A program made the translations under genes and the position numbers. A stretch of 64,000 nucleotides of DNA, taken from assembly GCA_963971225.1 (NCBI GenBank), contig OZ020269.1, positions 40,693,264-40,757,263 on the forward strand, in the 5' to 3' direction. The stretch is from Melieria omissa (lineage: Eukaryota; Arthropoda; Insecta; Diptera; Ulidiidae). The stretch's first letter is position 1; the number at the start of each line of letters is the position of its first letter. Shown piece by piece: positions 1-11,175 of the stretch. The notes under the pieces are model-generated. The model was not told where the DNA came from, did not search any database, and saw only the letters and a program-made list of their open reading frames with translations.

Positions 1-1
1 A

Positions 2-2437
2 CCTCGGATCGATGACACCCTGGACACACTGTCAGGCACACAGTGGTTCTCCACGCTCGACTTACGCAGCGGCTATTGGCAGGTAGAGCTTGCAGACAAG
101 GACAAGGAGAAAACGGCTTTCAGTGTTGGCGATGGTTTGTGGCAGTTCACCATCATGCCGTTTGGACTCTGCAACGCACCAGCGACATTCGAGCGGCTAA
201 TGGAACGCGTGCTAAAAGGGCTGCATTGGCGGACGTGTCTGGTGTACCTCGACGACATAATCGTGATGGGTAAAAGCTTCGACGACCACCTGGAAAAGCT
301 GAAGGAGGTATTCGAGCGGATACAAAAAGCTGGGCTTAAACTCAACCCAAAGAAGTGTTCGCTGTTCCAAAAGGAGGTCAAGTATCTGGGTCATACGGTT
401 TACGCCCGCGGAGTACATACGGATGAAGGCAAAATCACGGCGGTGAAGGAGTGGCCCCGGCTACGCAATCTACACGAACTCCGCAGTTTCCTGGGCCTGT
501 GCACATACTACCGTCGATTTTTTCTGGGATTCGCGAATATAGCCAGCACCTTGCACAAACTGACGAAAAAGTGCCAAGCTTTCGAGTGGAACGAGGAGCA
601 GGAACAGGCTTTTGCACATCTGAAGGAAAAACTGTGCAGTGCTCCAATTCTGGCCTTCCCCGTGCATGGAAAGATTTTTGTGCTGGATACGGATGCAAGC
701 GGGAATAGTATTGGCGGTGTGCTATCACAGATAATAGACGGCCAGGAACAAGTGATAGCGTACTACAGTAGGCTTCTATCGAAACCGGAACGCAACTACT
801 GTGTGACACGGAGAGAACTGCTGGCGGCATTGGACTGCGTAAAACACTTCCACAAATATCTGTATGGACAAAGGTTTCGCCTGCGCACAGATCATGCGGC
901 ATTGAGATGGCTCCTGAACTTTAAGGATCCTGAAGGGCAATTGGCGCGGTGGATCGAGCGACTGCAGAGCTACGACTACACGATAGAGCATCGCAAGGGC
1001 AGTAGCCATGGAAATGCCGATGCCTTGTCACGCCGTCCGTGCAAAGTCGAATGCAGGCCGTGATCGCGAGCCAAAAGCAAAGAACAGATAGTGGACGTCC
1101 GGTTGGTAAGCGTTATGCCAGAGGAAGAGTGGTCTGCGGAGAGGCTACGAAAGGACCAGCGTGAGGATGCGGATCTTGCGAAAATCATCGAAGGCAAGAA
1201 GCAAGGCGCACGTCCAGACTGGCAGGAGGTGGCTTACTGGGCCCAGTGGAAAAGTCTGCGGCTGAAGGAAGGATGCCTGTACCGCGAATGGGATAGCGCG
1301 GATGGTCGGACCAGCAACTTCCTAATGGGAGTGCCGAAATGCAGAATCAATGAGGTCATCGAGGCATACCATAACGACTCCAGTGGAGGGCACCTGGGTA
1401 TCACCAAAACCGTCGCCAAAATAAACAGACGATTCTACTGGGTAGGATGTCAGGAGTCTGTAGCCGAGTGGATTAAGAGCTGCGATCGATGTTCAGCCGC
1501 GAAAGGGCCGACAAGAAAATCTCGAGGCCGCATGCAGCAGTACAACGTGGAAGCGCCCTTCGAGCAGATTGCTATGGACGTCGCCGGCCCATTCCCAACT
1601 AGCAGTCAAGGCAACAAATATGTGCTGGTTGTAATGGATTATTTCAGCAAATGGCCCGAAGTGTACCCTATTCCTAACCAGGAGGCCACTACGATCTCGG
1701 AAAAGCTGGTAAACAACTGGGTAGCCCGATTCGGAGTTCCGTTGGAGTTGCACTCAGATCAAGGCCGGAATTTCGAGTCTGCGGTATTCAAGGAAGTGTG
1801 TGGGCTGCTGGGGATAAAGAAAACGCGTACCACTCCTTTGCACCCATAGTCCGACGGCATGGTGGAACGCTTTAACCGAACACTGGAGGAATACCTGCGG
1901 AAAGTGGTAGGCAGGAATCAAAAGGATTGGGACACGCATATCCCCCTGTTCCTGATGGCGTATAGGTCAGCCCCGCACGACACGACATCACTCACTCCAG
2001 CGCGAGCAGTGTTCGGCACAGAGTTGCGGTTACCCGCTGACTTGAAGTTCGGGGTAGTCGGCACAACGGGAGGCGCTAAGACGGACTACGTGGCCAATAA
2101 GCGGGCGGAACTGGAGGAAATTCACCAGTTTATAAGGAGCCGCACCAAACTGGTCAGCGATAAGGCGAAAGCCAGATACGATCTACGGGCCAACTCAGCA
2201 GGGTTCCAAGAAGGCGATTTGGTAATGCTCTACAACCCGCAGCGGAGGAAAGGTTTGTCTCCGAAACTTCAAGCGTCATGGGAAGGACCGTACGAAGTCG
2301 TGACTAGGATTAACGACGTGGTATACAGGATTCAACGTTGCAGCAATAGAGGCGCTAAGCTGAAGGTAGTCCATTTGGAGCGCCTGGCGCCTCATCACAG
2401 CGGAGCCTCGGAACTTGTTCGGGACGAACAAGTCTAA
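2..2437 (+). pseudogene. Ty3/gypsy pol (RT-RNase H-integrase), element A, two nonsense codons
   Basis: One frame runs from the window edge to 2437 and encodes a retrotransposon Pol without its N-terminus. Reverse transcriptase shows MPFGLCNAPATFERL and the catalytic VYLDDII. RNase H shows LDTDASGNSIGG and RTDHAAL. Integrase has the H2C2 zinc finger (GHLGITKT to CDRC) and the D,D,E core (AMDVAGP, HSDQG, VERFNRTL), then a GPY-type module (SWEGPYEVV). Stops interrupt the frame at 1061-1063 (TGA, between RNase H and integrase) and 1847-1849 (TAG in place of a Gln codon, one codon region before the catalytic Glu). About nine codons present in element B are missing near 1230. The RT start and gag lie outside the window. 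No env follows; the LTR begins 11 bases after the stop. Confidence 0.93.
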
Positions 2438-2448
2438 GTGGTGGGCAG

Positions 2449-2896
2449 TGTAACGATAAGACAGTCTGTCGCTGTGCAAAGCAACCCTGCCGCTACGTGC
2501 CGTGCTATAATCCAATCTGGCAACGACGGCCGCGATGGTAACTTTTAAACCAATCTAGCAACGACGGCCGCGATAATAACTTTTAGTCCAACCTGGCAAT
2601 GATGGAAACTTTTAGTCCACTCCGGAATGTGCGTGAACGATCTGCGCGATGGCCTGACAGGTATAAAAGGCAGCCGGATGCGGCGCAGCGAGTCAGTCTG
2701 GTTTTGACAAGTGAAGTTGCCACACGGAATAATTAAGCAAATACTTAAGTGTACGAACAGTAAAGTGTAAACTGTGAATAATAAAGTGACTGTTGGTTTA
2801 TTTTATTGTCTGCGTTTAAGAAACTGAGTGTGTTTTATTTTCAAATTACGCAATCCAGTGATACGTAACAGCCCACTAGACGTAGTATTCGTAACA
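2449..2896 (+). repeat. 3' LTR of gypsy element A
   Basis: Begins TGTAACGATAAG just after pol and ends CGTAACA, so it has TG...CA ends. It is clearly homologous to the two LTRs of element B (4424-4935, 7460-7944) but is shorter because it carries fewer copies of the internal TTTAGTCCAACCTGG repeat. AATAAA lies near 2780. The flank after the LTR is GTAT; the matching 5' flank is outside the window. Confidence 0.9.
2662..2698 (+). promoter_or_regulatory. LTR core promoter: TATA box plus arthropod initiator
   Basis: TATAAAA at 2662-2668 is followed about 31 bases later by TCAGTC at 2693-2698, the spacing expected between a TATA box and an insect initiator. The same pair occurs in the 5' LTR of element B (about 4702 and 4733). 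In the 3' LTR of B the box reads TATAGAA and is probably weakened. Confidence 0.7.
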
Positions 2897-4423
2897 GTAT
2901 TTATTTATTTTGCTTAATTTCATCAGTGATTAAAACCAGATTTTTGTTCTAAAAAAAACATTTATCATCCATACATTTAACATCTTTCAAATAATTTAAA
3001 AAAGTCTTTATAAATTTGTGCGACTTATTATTTAATTGTAAAGCCGATCTAAAGCAATTATCCGATTGCCCTTTTCATGCAATCAAATATTAGGTCTACT
3101 TTGTTGATAAATTCTTTAGGAACTTTGTCTATAGCGATCATATAAGTCGCCATGCCAACCATATTTTATTTTCGTTTCTATGATTTTGCGCACACTAAAG
3201 TCGGCAGTGATTTCAGGAGCAATATGGGACGCCGTGCAAGCAAATAGAAGAGGAACAAAAGCCAGCCAGTAAAAAGAAATCGTTTTACAATTTCAGCTTT
3301 TCGCCAGCGCAACAACAACAACAACAGCACATGGTCTTCATCTCCCAATCATCCCACGCCGCAGCAGAGTGCTGACGCAGACTCACTGCAGTGATCGCAA
3401 CCAAAGAGCGCAACACATAAAACTACGTTCTCGCTTGTAAAGCAACGCTCTCACCACATACGTGATCTGTGCGAGCAGAGCGCGGGTTCCAATGTTAGAA
3501 CCCGCCATACAAAATTTTTGCTTGTATGACATGCGCATTCTGTATGTTTATTTTCTTTGGTAATTGTCATACAGTTTTCGAGCCCGCGTCTTCGCTATTT
3601 TTTCTTTTGCTTGCGACCGGTCAGGCACTGATGTAATTTTGTGTAAAAATCCATTATTTTCAGCTATTTGTATGTATTGTATGTGCTCTAAGTCTTAAAC
3701 GGTTGGAGATCACGTTTTAATTTTTTTTTGTGGAGAATTAGTACATTTAAAACTTTAATTTAAGTTAAAAGAATTAAAAAAAAAAGTGCCGAAGTTTTTC
3801 AAACATCGATTTGAAATTTTCACTTCCGGTTTACTATACGTAAAAAAAATTAAAATTTAGAATCCGACAAAAACAAAAAAACAACAACTTTTTTACTATC
3901 AGAAACTATAGTTTTTAGTTTTTTTTACAAATTAATTGATACAGATAAAAAGCATCGAAAAATTCATGACTTTATTCTTAGTGAATTTTTAAAAGCTCAT
4001 AACTCAGCAACAAAACATCATACGAAAAAAATGGGTGTACACATCCACGTCTACTAGAAGTATAACTGACCAGAATATAAACAAATTTTACGACCTCACT
4101 TTTTTTTGGTTGTCCGCTTGACGTGAAATGCCCCAGTTGTTTATTACATTATAAACCGTCGCTACGCTCCCTTTCCCTTGCCATGCTTAGTCTAGACTTC
4201 GTCTTAAGTTAAGTTAATGTCCAGTATTAATTTGCGGCAGCGTTCTTGTGGGCTAGACATGTGGACTAAAGTACATCCAAGATGCAATTGACTAATACCA
4301 GGCTCCTAACTCTTGACATTTTCGTATGCTGGATGCGTAAAAATTCTAAAATTTTTCTGATTCACCCCCTATATTACTTAAAAAGTAATATACAATAGGG
4401 GTATTCACACCGAGCTATTATAC
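2897..4423. other. AT-rich spacer with one dispersed repeat, no gene seen
   Basis: No supportable coding region. The first part (3128-3561) is a dispersed repeat listed separately. The rest is AT-rich with poly-T/poly-A runs around 3720-3960 and 4100. I see no inverted-repeat boundaries. Confidence 0.6.
3128..3561 (-). repeat. Dispersed repeat family R1
   Basis: The reverse complement matches 40862-41090 and 42575-42998. Shared blocks are the stretch around GCCTGCACGGCGTCGCATAT and the GCGACTTATATGATCGCTA block. The outer end carries ATGCGCATTCTGTATG, also found near 17245, 41997 and 51331. It probably belongs to a non-autonomous DNA transposon; no terminal inverted repeats or target duplication could be fixed. 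Confidence 0.65.
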
Positions 4424-4935
4424 TGTAACGATAAGACAGTCTGTCGCTGTGCAAAGCAACCCTGTCGCTATCGTGCTATAATTCAATTTGGCAACGACGG
4501 CCGCGATAATAAGGGAACCTTTAGTCCAACCTGGCAATGATGGAAACTTTTAGTCCAACCTGGCAATGATGGCAACTTTTAGTCCAACCTGGCAATGATG
4601 AAAACTTTTAGTCCAACCTGGCAATGATGGTCGCGATCATCATGGAAAACTTTAGTCCACTCCGGAATGTGCGAGAACGATCTGCGCGATAACCGGACAG
4701 GTATAAAAGGCAGCCGGGTGCGGCGCAGCGAGTCAGTCTGATTTTGACTAGTGAAGGTGCCACAGGGAGTAATTGAGCAAATACTTAAGTGTAAACACAG
4801 TGAAGTGCAAAACTGTGAAATAAAGTGATTGTTGGTTTATTTTATTGACTGCGTTTGAAAAACTAGGTGTGTTTTATGTTCAAATTACGCAATCCAGGGA
4901 TACGTACTAGCCCACTAGAACTAGCATTCGTAACA
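4424..4935 (+). repeat. 5' LTR of gypsy element B
   Basis: 512 bp, TGTAACG...CGTAACA. Contains the tandem 29-bp block, TATAAAA near 4702, the initiator TCAGTC near 4733 and an AATAAA near 4819. It is 27 bp longer than its partner LTR, close to one copy of the 29-bp repeat. Confidence 0.92.
4520..4630 (+). repeat. Tandem repeat, 29-bp unit x4, inside LTR
   Basis: TTTAGTCCAACCTGGCAATG recurs at 4520, 4549, 4578 and 4607, an exact 29-bp period. The 3' LTR of the same element has three copies and LTR A has about one, so copy number changes between LTRs. It lies upstream of the TATA box. Confidence 0.88.
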
Positions 4936-4937
4936 TT

Positions 4938-4956
4938 TGGTGTCAGAAGTGGGATT
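4938..4956 (+). promoter_or_regulatory. Primer binding site, tRNA-Leu type
   Basis: TGGTGTCAGAAGTGGGATT starts two bases after the LTR. It is complementary to the CCA plus acceptor/T-stem end of metazoan tRNA-Leu (ends ...CCCACTTCTGACA-CCA). The tRNA assignment is from general knowledge, not a search. Confidence 0.8.
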
Positions 4957-5013
4957 GTGGAAAATTGAATTAAAACAAAAAAACTAAATAAATAAAATTA
5001 TAAAAGCACGGAC

Positions 5014-6112
5014 ATGGTAAAACTCGAGCTGCTGAACCAGCTGAAGAAGGAGCTGGCTGCCTGGAATTTGCCGACTGCTGGCGGAAAGGTGGAGTTGCAA
5101 TTGCGCTTGCGAGAAACATGTGAGGCACGAGGCGTCGATTGGATTGTGCACGAGTTCGGAGCGCAAGAAATAGAGGCGTCGGCCAACGTGGAGGAGTCGC
5201 CTGCTGCTGCATGGCTTGTTCGAGACTTCCAACCATGAAATGGCAGCGAAACTGGAAACTGTGAATCGAGAAATGGCGGAAAATTCTGCGCGTATAGAGC
5301 AGAAGGTGGAGGAAATTTCCGATAGCCTGAACGTGAAAGTTGAGCATCTCGAGGCGCGAATGGACAATTTTGATAAACGAGTCGACGACCTGGATGATTC
5401 CCTGAACAAACGTGTTGACGATCTTGATGATTCCCTAAACAAACGAGTTGATAGTCTGGAAGACTCGATGAACAGAAAAATCGACGAGCGGCTTAGAGAG
5501 GTACAGCTGCGAGCAAGGGTGCGGTCAGTTGAGGAAAGTTTCTCCATAGAAGCACCTGCCCATGATGGTACTACGTCGTTTGACACATTCAAACTACAAT
5601 TCGAGATGGCTGCTTTAAAGAGTAAGTGGGCCGATGTTAGGAAAGGTCGGAGACTGATACTGGCTCTAAGAGGTCCTGCGGCTGATGTAATAAAAACAGT
5701 TCCGGAAGGTTGGAGAGGTGATTACGACACAGTCATAAGGGCGCTAGCAGCCAGATACAGTGACGAGCACAACAACATTCTGTATTATTGCGAGCTGAAG
5801 AGCCGTAGACAAAGGGCCAACGAGGCGCTGCAGACATATGCAGCAGACATTGAGCGGCTCGTGCAGTTGTGCTTCCCGAATTTCGGCGCTGATGACTCTA
5901 GAGATGATGAAGATTGAGTCATTTATTGCCGTATGAGGCGGCCTGCAGAGGAAGTTTTCGACATTCTGGATCTGGATGTGTCACGCAAAGCCAGACAGTG
6001 AGCTCGGAGGCACCAGCGGGGATGCGGGCAGTGTCATCTGGAGTTAGTTGCCGGCGATGTGGCAAGCAAGGCCACATATCACGAGACTGCGAGAAAAGCG
6101 TTCCGAACAGAT
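5014..6112 (+). pseudogene. Gypsy gag remnant with SAP motif, coiled coil and zinc knuckle
   Basis: Gag is spread over several frames. The first part (5014-5238) starts MVKLELLNQLKKEL and continues with a SAP-like helix-extended-helix pattern (LPTAGGKVELQLRLRE), a nucleic-acid-binding motif. After a frameshift, 5216-5917 carries a coiled coil built of an 11-residue repeat (KRVDDLDDSLN three times, encoded by 33-bp direct repeats near 5377-5475), then a capsid-like region (ALRGPAADVIKTV, ALQTYAADIERLV). After further frame changes a CX2CX4HX4C knuckle, CRRCGKQGHISRDC, lies at about 6046-6090. Pol should follow but is deleted. ATG at 5014 sits 57 bases past the primer site. Confidence 0.85.
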
Positions 6113-7464
6113 AATGGACGTTCGGTTGGTAAGCGTTATGCCAGGGGAAGAGTGGTCTGCGGAGAGGCTACAAAAGGACCAGCGTGAGGATGCGGATCTT
6201 GCAAAAATCGTCGAAGGCAAGGAGCAAGGCGCACGTCCAGACTGGCAGGAGATGGCCGGTGAAAGCCCGATTGCTAAGACTTACTGGACACAGTGGAAAA
6301 GTCTGCGGCTGAAGGAAGGATGCCTGTACCGCGAATGGGAGAGCGCGGATGGTCGGACCAGCAACTCCCTAATGGGAGTGCCGAAATGCAGAATCAACGA
6401 GGTCATCGAGGCATACCATAACGACTCCCGTGGAGGGCACCTGGGTATCACCAAAACCGTCGCCAAAATAAAAAGACGATTCTACTGGGTAGGATGTCAG
6501 GAGTCTGTAGCCGAGTGGATTAAGAGCTGCGATCGATGTTCAGCCGCGAAAGGGCCGACAATGGGCAGGGCAGTACAACGTGGGAGCGCCCTTCGAGCGG
6601 ATTGCTATGGACGTCGCCGGCCCATTCCCACCTAGCACTCAAGGCAACAAATATGTGCTGGTGGTAGTGGATTATTTCAGCAAATGGCCCGAAGTGTACC
6701 CTATTCCTAACCAGGAGGCCACTACGATCTCGGAAAAGCTGGTAAACAACTGGGTAGCCAGGTTCGGAGTTCCGTTGGAGTTGCACTCAGATCAAGGCCG
6801 GAATTTCGAGTCTGCGGTATTCAAGGAAGTGTGTGGGCTGCTGGGGATAAAGAAAACGCGTACCACTCCTTTGCACCCACAGTCCGAAGGCATGGCGGAA
6901 CGCTTTAACCGGACACTGGAGGAATACCTGCGGAAAGTGGTAGGCAGGAATCAAAAGGATTGGGACACGCATATCCCCCTGTTCCTGATGGCGTATAGGT
7001 CAGCCCCGCACGACACGACATCACTCACTCCAGCGCGAGCAGTGTTCGGCACAGAGTTGCGGTTACCCGCTGACTTGAAGTTCGGGGTAGTCAGCACGAT
7101 GGGAGGCGCTAAGACGGACTACGTGGTCAATAAGCGGGCGGAACTGGAGGAAATTCACCAGTTTATAAGGAGCCGCACCAAACTGGTCAGCGATAAGGCG
7201 AAAGCCAGATATGATCTACGGGCCAACTCAGCAGGGTTCAAAGAAGGCGATCTGGTAATGCTCTACAACCCGCAGCGGAGGAAAGGTTTGTCTCCGAAAC
7301 TTCAAGCGTCATGGGAAGGACCTTATGAAGTCGTGACTAGGATAAACGACGTGGTACACAGGAGTCAACGTTGCAGCAATAAAGGCGCTAAGCTGAAGGT
7401 AGTCCATTTGGAGCGCCTGGCGCCTCATCACAGCGGAGCCTCGGCTAAGTGGTGGGCAGTGTAA
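6113..7464 (+). pseudogene. Gypsy integrase remnant of element B
   Basis: Reads straight from the gag zinc knuckle into the region before integrase. It keeps the H2C2 finger (GGHLGITKT, SCDRC). Near 6560 a small deletion relative to element A shifts the frame, and the core resumes at 6580-7464 with AMDVAGP, HSDQG and AERFNRTL, followed by the GPY module. Unlike element A it keeps GESPIAKTY before the finger and has no TAG stop before the catalytic Glu. The terminal stop overlaps the first bases of the 3' LTR. The encoded enzyme is broken by the frameshift. Confidence 0.88.
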
Positions 7465-7944
7465 CGTTAAGACAGTCTGTCGCTGTGCAAAGCAACCCTG
7501 TCGCTACGTGCCGTGCTATAATTCAATCTGGCAACGACGGCCGCGATAGTAGGGGAAAATTTTAGTCCAACCTGGCAATGCTGGAAACTTTTAGTCCAAC
7601 CTGGCAATGATGGCAACTTTTAGTCCAACCTGGCAATGATGGTCGCGATCATCATGGAAACCTTTAGTCCACTCCGGAATGTGCGAGAACGATCTGCGCG
7701 TTGGCCGGACAGGTATAGAAGGCAGCCGGGTGCGGCGCAGCGAGTCAGTCTGGTTTTGACTAGTGAAGGTGCCACAGGGAGTAATTGAGCAAATACTTAA
7801 GTGTAAAGACAGTAAAGTGTAAAATTTGTGAAATAATGTGATCGTTGGTTTTTATTGCGTTTGAGAAACTAAGTGTGTTTTGTTTATTTCAAATTACGCA
7901 ATCCAGAGATACGTACTAGCCCACTAGAACTAGCATTCGTAACA
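7460..7944 (+). repeat. 3' LTR of gypsy element B
   Basis: 485 bp, TGTAACGTTAAG...CGTAACA, followed by ATAC. Three copies of the 29-bp unit instead of four. The TATA box is changed to TATAGAA near 7713. Confidence 0.9.
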
Positions 7945-7948
7945 ATAC

Positions 7949-9250
7949 TAATACCGAGTTGAACTGCTACATGTAAGACATTTTTGTTATTATTATACTA
8001 GTACTTTTCAGTTTTCAAGAAATATTAAATCAATTTAGAAAGTATTATTTTGATACTTAAACAAATAAAGGTGGTACATATTGATACATTTTAGGTCTCT
8101 TCTGTGCTACATTTTTTCACAAGGCTGCGGTCACACCAACAATGATACAAGAATATCTATAAGGTAGAGCCAATGCTTCTTCGCAGCCGCTATGTTACGC
8201 ATCGAACACTAAAGTTTTTTGACGTTCTTCTTTGAAAATGTGCTACCGCCCTGTTGTTAGAAAATCTATTGAAAAATTTTTTAATCCTACAATGAATTAT
8301 CTGCTGCTGAATTCGCATTAACATTTTTATATTTTCACCCAAAATATGTTAGTCACAGTGAAAGGTCTATTCCATGTTTATTTAAAAAAAATTTAGTATT
8401 ACAACGAAGTGGCATCACGACTCAAGCTTTTGACAAATACGAAAAACGTCGATAAGAATGTTTAGTGTCAAAAAGTTTGACAGCGGTTCTATCTTTTATT
8501 TTTATATCATGCCACACACTTGTTGTTGGACAACAAAGGGATGTGCCGCTTGCATGTTGGTGGTGGCTCGTGCTTGATCTCCGCTTGCTTTTTTACAAAC
8601 AAGAAGTAAAATAAAAAAGTAAATTTGCATAGAAAAAATGATTGAGCGATCACCTAGGCGCTTACTGGAGTAACCAAGGTGCATTAAGATAGTCATAATA
8701 AGTGGAAACAATTGCTACAAAGGCGTGCCAATTATCAAAGAAAAAAATTTAATCAGTTCTGGTGTTCCAACTACCTAATGAATTTGCCTCGGCGATCACT
8801 TTGCCAAATCAACCACCATTTCAATGTGCACAAGTAACGACAAGCTGGCTTGCTGCGGAAATAAACAACATTGCGTGTTGTTGCCAAAATGAGAATATAG
8901 CTCGAATCCATCGAAACTATGCGCGTACATCAATTCGCGCTTATGCCCCGTTCTGACTACGTCAAATATGGTGTAATTCGTCGTCAGTTAAATGAGAACG
9001 GGTTTGTCATATGGTATCATTTGCGTTAGCCTGCATGTATAACTACGATTTGCCATACGAAATGACAATCAAATGAGAACGATAGAATTTGTGTCGAACG
9101 AACGATTTGACTAAGTTTGACAACAAAACAAAATATGTCAACATGCTCCCAAATCGTTAGTCAATGACTATGCAGCAATGCAACAAGAAACAGTGATGAC
9201 AAGTTGAATTCTTTTAAAACGCAGAGTTGCAACTCAAGCAATTCAAACGT
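7949..9250. other. Spacer, no gene recognised
   Basis: About 1.3 kb of AT-rich sequence. Short open frames at 8502-8711 and 8762-8956 show no recognisable domain. No inverted repeat, LTR or RNA gene was found. Confidence 0.5.
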
Positions 9251-9253
9251 TAA

Positions 9254-9603
9254 CTGTGAAACCTAAATTGGAGCGTTAGCGGCAAGCAACTGTCAAAATT
9301 GCTTCATGCCCATACAAATTGTAAGGGGCAAACCGCAATTGAAACGCTCTGACGCTGAGCTATTCGAATTTCCAATTTTGACAAGGCGTTAGCAGTTGAA
9401 GTTGGCTGCGGCAAACAAAAACGCCTGTGATTTATATTTGATTTGATTTAAATTGTGAGGAATTTATTGAAATAAGAACTAAGTTTTGCAAAATGATAAT
9501 AATTTGTTGTTTTTTTGGCAACTAAACAGATATTTTTTTGTCATTTGTTTTTATTTCATGATTTTGACAATCCCAACGCAACTCTCCAATTTAGGTTTCA
9601 CAG
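9254..9603. mobile_element. MITE family M1, copy 1 (TAA target duplication)
   Basis: 350 bp with inverted ends CTGTGAAACCTAAATTGG / CCAATTTAGGTTTCACAG, flanked by TAA on both sides (9251-9253, 9604-9606). Homologous copies lie at 50824-51219 (also TAA-flanked) and, truncated, at 21381-21559. No coding capacity. A 3-bp TWA-type duplication suggests PIF/Harbinger, by inference. Confidence 0.85.
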
Positions 9604-9675
9604 TAAGGCTTTGAGGGCAGTCAGCAATAACTGAAGTAAAATCATATAAAAACATGTTTCAACATACTTATGACG

Positions 9676-9857
9676 TGGCTGTTATTGTTCACTGATCTGT
9701 CGATCCTACCGCTAATCCCTTCCTTTCCTTATCCTCTTGTACTCATGTTTCCCCCTATTTTCTGCTCCCCGGCTTCGGCCGTTTGTATCGTTTAATGTTT
9801 CGTGTATTCTTTGTGTTACTCAGCGAATAAAGACCCCAAAACTTAAACCCGAAAACA
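9676..9857 (+). repeat. 5' LTR remnant of BEL copy 1
   Basis: Starts TGGCTGTTATTG and matches the other BEL LTRs through CAGCGAATAAAGACCCC to about 9857. It then jumps to leader sequence, so the LTR tail and primer site are missing. AATAAA (polyadenylation signal) at about 9825. Confidence 0.85.
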
Positions 9858-10817
9858 TAATGAAAAGTGAACAACACAAAACCAAATACATAGTTACATC
9901 AAAACAAACAAGTTACACAAAAAATTCAAACAAAACAAGCAATTTACAAAACAGTGAAAACAGATCAACAATTACAAATAGTGACACGACGAAACATAAG
10001 GTGTACCTACAATAATTAAAACAGTGCGCAAATTTCAAAAATTAAAGACAAAAAATTAAGAAAAACGTAAAAAACAAAGACAGTGCAGTGTTGTGCACAA
10101 AAACACACAGTGTTACATATAAACACGTAACAACAACAAACACACTCAACAAACACAACACAGCAAGACGCAGAGCAAGTAGCACAACATAGCAGCGCAC
10201 AAGCAGCGGGCAGACTACACACAACACATAGAGGAGATCCTCATACTCGGGCACTGAGCCCCATTAAGATAAGCTCACAAATGTTTACTAAAAAATTAAC
10301 ACATTACATTACACATACACTAACACAAACATATATTTCTAAAAAAAAAAAAAATATTTATACCCATTCCCCAAAAATCCAGTTAAAAAATTAATTACTG
10401 GTACCCCGCCACTGCTTTAATTTACACTTCCCTGTACACATACAAAATAGCGCATTGCAGTAAGCAATCCCGCTACTGCACATAATTTTGCGCTTTTTGT
10501 GTTCGCATTTCCCTTTGTGCGACCTACGCAGGCAAAGCAGCAAAAACTCTCGCTGCAGCCTGCTTCCCACTAATTTTCTAATCTGCACATTTCCCCTTCT
10601 CTTACTTTGTGCGTACCGCAGATCAGCAGCGACCACTCCAGCTGTTGATCTCGCGCTACCCCACTTGTTTACATTTTCGCGTTTCGCTTTGTGCGATATA
10701 CGCACGCACCAGCAACCCAGTCGGAAATTTGGTAAGGTAAAGTAAAGTAATGCATGATTTATGCCTTATTTCGTATGCTGAAAACAGAACCTTACAGAAG
10801 TAAGTATTCGTAAATTA

Positions 10818-10976
10818 AGTTATGAATACTTCAATTTTAAGCTTACAAAGTAAGTAAGGAAAAGTATGCATGAAAAATTTAAAAACGTCCGAACGACGTC
10901 CGAACGAAGACAAATGCTTACCCGGTAAGGTAAGCGGAGTTATGAATACTTCAATTTTAAGCTTACAAAGTAAGTC
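10818..10976 (+). repeat. Direct repeat, 120-bp spacing
   Basis: AGTTATGAATACTTCAATTT and the following GAAGCTTACAAAG-like stretch occur at 10818 and again at 10938. The spacing is exactly 120 bases. Both lie in the CCCAGT element. Confidence 0.8.
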
Positions 10977-11095
10977 AAGCAAAGTATGTACGAAAATTAA
11001 AAAAAGATATCAGCAACCGAAAGTAAGGTATTAGTAAAGTACGTATGTCCCGAGCAGCTCCGAGTTTGGAAGAAAACAGTGAATGGACAAGCGTA

Positions 11096-11175
11096 GCGGG
11101 TTGGGCTCTATAGTCTAGAGGGTAGAGTGCTGGCTTTTAATGCCAGAGGCCCTGGTTCGAATCCTGCGCGGGATG
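11096..11175 (+). pseudogene. tRNA-like sequence (anticodon loop UUA), probably not a functional tRNA
   Basis: Contains a box A-like TAGTCTAGAGGG (11111 on) and a perfect box B GGTTCGAATCC (11154-11164). The anticodon arm is a clean 5-bp stem (CTGGC/GCCAG) with 7-base loop TTTTAAT, which puts TTA at the anticodon position. The T stem pairs at only three of five positions and I cannot fold a 7-bp acceptor stem, so I read it as a tRNA-derived relic or SINE head rather than a working suppressor tRNA. Confidence 0.5.

Larger units (their letters stand above)
4424..7944 (+). mobile_element. Gypsy element B, internally deleted, ATAC target duplication
   Basis: Two LTRs of the element A family flank a gag remnant fused to integrase. 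ATAC immediately precedes the 5' LTR (4420-4423) and immediately follows the 3' LTR (7945-7948), so the insertion is intact end to end with a 4-bp target duplication, as expected of Ty3/gypsy. Total length is 3521 bp. Protease, reverse transcriptase and RNase H are absent. The junction lies near 6104-6113, where GAACAGATA is shared with the sequence before integrase in element A (about 1081-1089), suggesting a deletion between short matching sequences. It cannot be autonomous. Confidence 0.93.

Noticed and set aside
137..1063. Antisense frames over the gypsy pol region (73-381, 435-902 minus)
   Set aside because: Shadows of the pol reading frame on the opposite strand, no domain content.
11096..11175. 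Functional suppressor tRNA
   Set aside because: T stem and acceptor stem do not pair adequately.
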